A stretch of DNA of 64,000 nt from Ovis canadensis (taxonomy: Eukaryota; Chordata; Mammalia; Artiodactyla; Bovidae), in assembly GCF_042477335.2 (NCBI RefSeq), contig NC_091260.1:54579001-54643000 (forward strand), in the 5' to 3' direction. Within the stretch, counting starts at the first letter, position 1, and every line of letters begins with the position of its first letter. Under the pieces are notes generated by a model. That model did no database searches. It saw only the letters and a list, made by a program, of their open reading frames with translations, and was not told the DNA's origin. Shown here in pieces: positions 63,842 through 64,000 of the stretch. The translations under genes and the position numbers were made by a program.

Positions 63842-64000
63842 CATTAGTTGAGGCAGTCTCAAGTTCTACTCAGGTTTAAGAAGAGGAGCTATAGAGTCCC
63901 TCTCTTGACTGGGGGGGGCAGATGTAGGCCAGCTATTGGCCACGGCTTGGTTTTGAGAGGTAGCAGAGAAGAGCTGATGACTGGATCTGAAATATCAATA
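63842..64000 (+). other. Intergenic, no assigned feature
   Basis: Short remainder of the window; nothing recognised. Confidence 0.6.

Noticed and set aside
39100-64000. Exons of the expected next gene (GOLPH3)
   Set aside because: I found no coding exon with conserved splice borders; the gene must lie beyond the window if order is as in human.

Overview
This is a mammalian nuclear genomic window from a ruminant, most likely a bovid. It is full of the ruminant-specific Bov-tA and Bov-A SINEs, CHR-type tRNA-Glu SINEs, BovB LINE 3' ends and ruminant L1 copies. Coding sequence exists only as short exons with GT/AG borders. I cannot name the species from the sequence.

The window holds one gene. 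Positions 144-36775 (plus strand) carry 15 coding exons of MTMR12, the myotubularin-related pseudophosphatase also called 3-PAP. The exons join in a consistent reading frame with every donor GT and every acceptor AG. They encode 720 residues, matching the family protein of 747 residues minus the 27 or so encoded by exon 1, which lies upstream of the window. The catalytic Cys and Arg of active myotubularins are replaced at the exon 12/13 junction. The 3' UTR runs from 36776 to about 39085, with polyadenylation signals at 38616 and 39060.

From about 39.1 kb to the end I find no gene. The interval is intergenic; in human the next gene downstream of MTMR12 is GOLPH3, and none of its exons is seen here. 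It is filled with layered retroposon insertions, many with intact target-site duplications (TSDs). Notable composites are a CHR SINE / L1 / BovB nest at 41.4-43.3 kb, an L1 broken by a Bov-tA that is itself broken by a BovB at 50.3-51.5 kb, and a solo LTR sitting inside the target duplication of a CHR SINE at 54.6-55.4 kb. An MLT1-like LTR lies at 56.6-57.1 kb.

The most unusual structure is a 75-bp tandem repeat (four near-identical copies, 34742-35037) in MTMR12 intron 15. Each copy contains an acceptor-like tract, a 42-nt open segment and a GTGAGT donor-like site, in an intron whose two flanking exons are both phase 0. I see no prokaryotic-type system, CRISPR array, functional RNA gene or second protein-coding gene.
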